From Clarireedia homoeocarpa (Eukaryota; Ascomycota; Leotiomycetes; Helotiales; Rutstroemiaceae): a stretch of 64,000 nucleotides of DNA. The stretch lies in assembly GCA_001465935.1 (NCBI GenBank), contig LNKV01000010.1, forward strand, positions 736,012 through 800,011. The letters are read 5' to 3'. The notes below the pieces were generated by a model, which was not told the origin of the DNA, made no database searches, and worked only from the letters and a program-made list of their open reading frames with translations. The number at the start of each line of letters is the position of its first letter. Position 1 is the first letter of the stretch. The position numbers and the translations under genes were made by a program. This document shows positions 57,624 through 64,000 of the stretch, one piece after another.

Positions 57624-60600
57624 CTAAAAGAGAGTAGTTAATAATTATTAGAAATAGAAGTGATTTAAATAAAACTATTAATATATATAATATTATTAAG
57701 ATCTAAGTTATTATATTATATATAATTAGATATTTTATATAAATTATATTAAAGTTATAACTAATTATATTCTAATAACTTTCTTTTAATTATAATTTTA
57801 AAATATTAAATTTAAAATTATTTTAATTATATTATTTATAAGTTTTATTAACTTTTATAATTATTTAGATAATAATATTTATATTTTTTTTAAAATTTAG
57901 TATTTTAATAAATTTATTATTATAATATAAAAATATTTTTTAATTTATATTTTTATATTTATTTTAAATTCTTATATATATATATAAAATATAAAGTAAT
58001 TAAACTATTTTATTAAAATATTAATAATTTATTTATTTTTAAAATCTATTAAATTTATATTTTCTTTTTTTAATTATATTATTTTTAATTTAATTAATAT
58101 TATTTTTATTATTATAAAAAATATTAAAATATAAAAATTAATATTAATTTATTTATATTAATTCTATAATAATTTCAACTAAATTATTATAATACTATAT
58201 AAAAATATAATCTTTTTAAAAGTAAGTTAGATATTAAATATATATTAATATATATATAATTAAATATATAATCTCTTTTTATATATAAACTTTTAAATCT
58301 TTATAATCTTTTTAACTTTATAATTATTAATTTTAAAATTATTTAATATCTTTATTAATAGTTTTATTATATTATTAATAATTTAATTTATTTTTTTAAT
58401 TATATTAATAATTATCTAAATAATATTAATAATTAATTTTTCTTTATTTTTAAATCTCTTTTTTAAAGATTCTTTAAATAATAAAAATAGATATATTTTA
58501 ATTTTATTAATATATAATATTACTTTTAACTTACTTTTAATATTTATTTTATATAGTCTCTAAAAACTTATTATAATAATATATCGAATATCTTTTAACT
58601 AATCTTTAAATAAAGATTAATTAAATTATTTTATATTAATTAAATAAATAAACTTACTTTTTTATAATACTTTATAAAATATTATAATATTTAATATTTA
58701 ACTTAGTATTTAAAATATTTCTAAAACTAGTTAAATTATATATTAAATAGAAAATAAATCTCTTTTAGATTTTTATTAATAATCTCTCTTTTTTATATAA
58801 TTTATAATTATATAAAACTATTTAATATTTACTTTCTCTTTATTTTAATTTAATTAAAATATAAATATTAGCGATTAAAGTAATTATTAATATTAAAGTA
58901 AAAGTAAAAGAAAAGTAATTTAAAAAACTTTTTTAATTATATTATCTACTAATTTAATAATTATATTAATAGTTTAATAATTAAAATATAAACTTAATTC
59001 TAAATATAATTAGTAGTTTAAAATACTAAGTATATTATATTAATAAATTAGATTAAAAAATAATTATTATTTCAATTAATAATTAAATATAATTTATTAA
59101 ATACTCTCTAATTATTATCTTTATCTTAGTTATATAGTTTATAACTATTTATTTCTTTATACTAATATAATACTATCTTAGTTATATTAAATTATATATT
59201 ATTTAAAATTCTATATTTAATTAATAAACTCTTTAATAAAAAAAAACTTATTATTTAATTATAAATAAAATTTATTTCGAATCGAATTAATTAATATAAA
59301 TATAGTTTTATTAATAATAATATTATCACGAAAAGATCTATATAGTATATATAATTATAAAAAGAAATTGATTATTTGATCAAGTATATATATAGTTAAC
59401 TCTTATAAACTAATCTTTAAAGTTATAGAGCTGAGACTTATAATTTATATTATAATATTATTAAAGATTAGTAATTTTAATATACTATTTAAAACCTTTA
59501 TTAATATATTATAATCTTTATTAATATTTTCTTTATAAATAATAAAATCAGATAAAATTTCTTTTTTTAATTTAAAACTTTTATTAATTCTTATAAATAT
59601 AATTAAGAATCTTAAGAAAAGAGAGAGAAATTAATTATATTTTTATTACTATTATATACTTAGTTATTAATTAAACTATAATAATTATAAGCCCGATCTG
59701 ATATTTATTTTATTATATAAAAAAACTATTTATTAGTTTATTTAAAAAGCTACTCTTTTAAATACTTTCTTATATTTATTAATTATTTTTTCTTTATTCT
59801 TTCTATTTTAATAATTATTATATTTCAACTCGGAATAATCAGTGATATTAAATTTACTATTTGATAATAATAAGTAATATAGTTTTTAAAATTTAGATAA
59901 TAATATTAAATTAAAGGAATATAATATCTAGTTAATTTTAATATCTATAAAAGACTAACTAGATTACTAACTAATATCTAGTTTAATAATTCAATTAGCG
60001 AAGATTAGTTTACTTAGTCTTTACTAAAACTACTTTTTATATATTAATTAAAAGATAAATTATATACTTAGTTACTTATTAATTATAATATCAAGATAAA
60101 TAGAATTAATAAAAAGAATATAAATATAAAGAACTATTTAAAGTCGAAGTATCTATTAATCTAAGATATTTATAAGGATTTTATAATTTTATAAAAATAA
60201 TTTTAAAACGAGAAAGTTAAATATAATATTTATTATAAAGTCTTTAAAGATATTTATATATAAATTATTATAACTATAAATATTAATTTCCTTATTAATT
60301 ATAATTTTTATAATACTAATTTTAATAATATTATTTTATATAATACTATCTATTCTTTTAAGATTTACTTTATATTTTATAAATTAATAATCCTAATTAA
60401 TATTTAAAGAGAATATATTAATATACTTAATTAAATATAATATAGTTGAGTATTTTTAAGTAATTAATATAAAAGGTAAAATATAGTTTATAATAAAGTT
60501 TATATATATTAGTTAAATAAAATAAAAAAGATAATTATTATAATTATTTTCTTAAAAATAATAAAAATCAAGATTAAACTAAATTAAATAAATAAAGAAT

Positions 60601-63600
60601 TAAGATATATTATTATAAATTAATAACTAAATTTATTTATTTTAACTTTAAATTAAATAAATATTATTCTCGTTATCTAATTAACTAATAAATCTTATAA
60701 ATTTAAAGAAAAAGGTATTTTTATAATAATAATCTTTATAAAAGATATTATAAGATTAGAGATTATCTTAAATAAAAAAAATAAATTTAAGTTTAAATCT
60801 TAAAAAGATAAAAATAAACTAATTAAAAAAGAAAATAAGAATTATCTATATTATTTAAAAAGTTAGTTTTCTAATTTAGAGAATAGATATATATAGAAAT
60901 TAGAAGATTATAACTAGTTAAAAGGAATATTAAAGAATAAACTAATTAAAAAAAGATTTAGTATTATTAAAATCAGATAAATTAAAAAGAGGTTTAAATT
61001 ATTTTAATAGAATAATCTAAAAAAAGTAATAATTAAAAAAAAACTATTATAATTAATAATTAATTTAATTATCTCTTTATTACTTTTTCTTAAAAAAGTT
61101 ATAATAGTAATTATTAACCTTTCTTTAATAAATATTAGTAATCTTAGTATATATTTACTAGTAAGTATATTAATTTATTTAATATTTCTTGAAAATATAA
61201 TTAAATTTAAGTACTTTAGAAATTTATTAAAAAACTAATTATTAAGATTATAATTCAAATATTAAGTTAAATAATTTCTTACTCCGAGATAATCTTAAAT
61301 AACTTTCTTAAGATTTTTAATATTTTTATTGATAAAGTTATTTAAAGATAAAAATTTCACTCTAATAAAAAAAAGTTAAAATCTATATTTTTAAAAGTTC
61401 GATTTTTAGAAAAAAGATAAAGACTCTCTAATACTTAAATAAAAGATTATATAAGTTTAGAAGTATAATTTTAAAATTTTAGATTCTAATAAATATTTAA
61501 AGTTCTTAAATTTAATAAGATTTTTATAATTATAACTTGGTTATTAAATAAGTTAGTATATCTACTAGTAACTTTATACTAGTTATTACTAATAAATACT
61601 ATTTAATAAACTTTATTCTTCTAGATAATTATAATATAATATATTTAATTAATAATATCTTTTTATTTAATAATAGAAAGATTACTTATTTTGATAATAA
61701 TAATATTATCGAAGTTAGTATATTATTATTATTAATTATCGAATAAAGTATTTATACTATTAAAAATATTTTTAATAGTTCTAAGAGACTTAATATAAAA
61801 GATTTTATTTTAATAAATATTATTTTTATTCTTAGATTTTATATTAATATAGTCTCTAAATCTTAATTAGAAAAAGTAAATTTATAATTTTATAATCTCG
61901 ACTATATATTAAAATATAGTATATATAAGAAAAGTATAATTATTATATTATTTATATAAAAGTATAATCTAGTTTTTTTAAAATTTAAAAAAGTTATTTC
62001 TTACTATCTAACTAAATTAAGTAATATTCTTATAAATAAATCTATAATAATATACTTAGTTATTTATTATAAGATTAATAAATATTTTAAATAATTATAT
62101 AATCTTTTATCTAATAAAAAGGATACTATATAAATATAATATAATAAAGCTAGGTATCTTAGATAGAAAGCTCTTGAATATCTAATAAATAAAGTAAAAA
62201 ATATAAAAATAAAGAGAATTCTAAAGATTAATTATAAATATTATATAAAAGTATATATTAAGTAAATTATTAATTAATATCTAAGAGATTAGTAATTATT
62301 ATAACTATTTTATAAAATTATATAAGATCTTTTCGATTTCTTAATATTATTTAATAGATATTTATAATTATTACTAATTAAAGAATTATATAATAATAAG
62401 ATCTTTAAAATTCTATTTATTAATAAGACTTACTATAAAGTATTTCGAATAATTATTAATTTTAAAATATAAATAAAGTAATAATATTACTTATTTATTT
62501 ATATTATTAAATAAGATAATAATAAATTAATAATTAATATTAATAAATATACAAAGTTTAAATAATAGATATTTATAGAAGGAATTGAAATTAAACTATT
62601 ATTAGCTTATACTTATAAATTAAATAGTATAATAGAGTATATAAGTTAGAAGATTATTATTAAAATAATAAAAATATAAATTTAAATAAATCTTTTATTA
62701 AAACTATAACCCGAAATTATATAAGTAATAATTTATTTATATAATATAAATCTATTATAATAAAGAAGCTTCAAGATATTAAATAAAGTTTTAAATTTAT
62801 AGTTTAAATAATATTTCCGATAATATAATCTAGTATTAGTAATATTAATTATTATTAATTTATATTTAAACTAGAATAGTATATATTATTATAACTATTA
62901 AGTTTATCTTTTAAATAAGAAATAAGAAATTAATATTAATAAATAATAATATAAAGTTAATTTTTAAATTTATTTAAAATATTTAATAAATTATATATTT
63001 AGATTATTAATTTATTAAATATAAATATTAAAGTTTAATAAAATTATTATTATTTATAATATCTAATTTAATAAAAATATTATTTACTTTAAAGTTAATA
63101 AGAAATAGAAATTATTTTTAAAAAAATATTTAAATAAAATAATTTAAACTTTTAATTTTAGAATTATTGAAAATTTAAATAAATTAATATTAGAAAGTAA
63201 TAATATAACTAATCTAAATATAATTATTAAAAAGATTATTTTATAAAATATTAATAATCAAGAATATTATAAAAAGATTTTAAAAATAAAGAAATCTAAT
63301 AATAATAAATAAAAACTTTTTAATAATTTATAATTTTTAAATAATAGTTTATATCTAGATAAAAATATTAATAATTAAAATATATAATATTTTTAAAATT
63401 AATTTAAAGATCAAATTAATATTAAAATTATATTTAATTAAATTTAAAGTATAAATATAAATAATCTTATTAATAATAAATAAAATTAAGAAAGAAAATA
63501 AATAGAATATAAAATATTTAATAGATTTATATTATTTATATTATTAATAATTAAAAGAATTAATAAATTTAAAAGTAAAATAAACTATAATTATATTAAT

Positions 63601-64000
63601 ATTATTAATATACTTTATAAAAAATATAAAGAAAATTTAAAAAAAGATATTATTAAATATATATTTTTATAGATTAAAAATACTTTATATAATTTTATAT
63701 ATATTCTATATAATAATTTTCGATAATATAAATAAAAAGAGATTAAAATTATTTTAATATAATTAGATATCTTTTAATCAACTAATTTATTAAATAAAAA
63801 AATTTAATTATTTAAAAAAATAAAATTTATAATCAAAATTCTAATTAGAAAAATAAATATAAAATAAAATATATAAAATATTAGCTTTTTTTTATATTAA
63901 TAATTAAATAAAATCTTAATATATAATATTAAATAATAGAAATATCTTTATTTAAAATATAATAAAAAGATTATTAATATATTTATTAAAATAATTATAA
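57612..64000 (+). mobile_element. RIP-degraded A+T-saturated block with Ty1/copia retrotransposon traces
   Basis: From about 57.61 kb to the window end the DNA is almost wholly A and T, with CA/TG dinucleotides very rare. That is what repeat-induced point mutation (C-to-T at CpA) leaves. Open frames are lost everywhere. Plus-strand translation still shows copia order. A protease-like WLLN....VT lies near 61538. An integrase remnant, AYTYKLNSIIEY at 62605-62640, matches the APYTPEQNGVAER-type block. Near 60840 there is a possible gag zinc-knuckle relic with Cys changed to Tyr. The reverse transcriptase was not located, and LTR ends were not identified. The left 2 kb may be other RIP-treated repeats. 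The left junction cuts the HET pseudogene. Confidence 0.8.

Overview
The window is nuclear DNA of a filamentous ascomycete (Pezizomycotina). The evidence is compact genes with 46-122 bp GT-AG introns, a fungal-type dispersed 5S rRNA gene, secreted plant-wall enzymes (GH12, cutinase, a GH78-like protein), 2EXR, HET and Pth11/rhodopsin-type membrane proteins, and a 6.4 kb A+T-saturated block that looks like a RIP-mutated Ty1/copia retrotransposon. A Leotiomycete such as a Helotiales plant associate is my best guess, but that is inference. All gene models were built by hand from reading frames and splice motifs, and each closes to an integral number of codons.

Layout. 1-3.4 kb: no supported gene. 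3.4-4.7 kb (-): secreted GH12 endoglucanase. 4.7-7.8 kb: nothing firm. 7.8-9.5 kb (-): aldehyde dehydrogenase. 9.5-12.9 kb: long divergent intergenic stretch with short tandem repeats. 12.9-15.4 kb (+): TRF/Tbf1-like telomere-repeat binding protein with a C-terminal telobox Myb domain. 16.3 kb (+): 5S rRNA gene, 50 bp upstream of an MFS transporter (16.5-17.9). 18.8-20.7 kb (+): membrane-anchored histidine-acid-phosphatase-like protein with altered catalytic motifs. 23.2-24.7 kb (+): App1/DUF2183 protein. 25.4-26.4 kb (+): 2EXR protein. 27.0-29.8 kb (+): Rtp1/Tango6-type RNA polymerase II import factor. 31.3-32.1 kb (+): cutinase. 32.9-35.2 kb (+): GtaA-type glutaminase with an N-terminal membrane anchor. 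35.5-37.2 kb (-): a second, secreted App1-like protein.

38.8-48.7 kb is a run of four genes on the minus strand: peroxisomal acyl-CoA oxidase (C-terminal ARL), a short-chain dehydrogenase, a haem aldoxime-dehydratase-like protein that appears to lack catalytic residues, and an O-methyltransferase. No PKS, NRPS or terpene synthase is present, so a biosynthetic cluster is only a possibility. 50.2-51.6 kb (+) is a six-exon rhodopsin-like membrane protein with a probable 12-nt microexon. 52.05-52.64 kb is a palindrome-rich, TIR-bounded MITE-like element. 53.1-55.3 kb (-) is a GH78-like glycosidase. 56.5-57.6 kb (-) is a decayed HET-domain gene whose 5' side runs into the A+T block that fills 57.6-64.0 kb. 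That block still shows protease-like and integrase-like copia traces on the plus strand.

Functionally, the intact genes combine plant polymer attack (GH12, cutinase, GH78-like), nitrogen and carbon acquisition (glutaminase, MFS, ALDH, acyl-CoA oxidase) and core nuclear functions (telomere protein, Rtp1). The right-hand side turns into accessory, repeat-damaged DNA.
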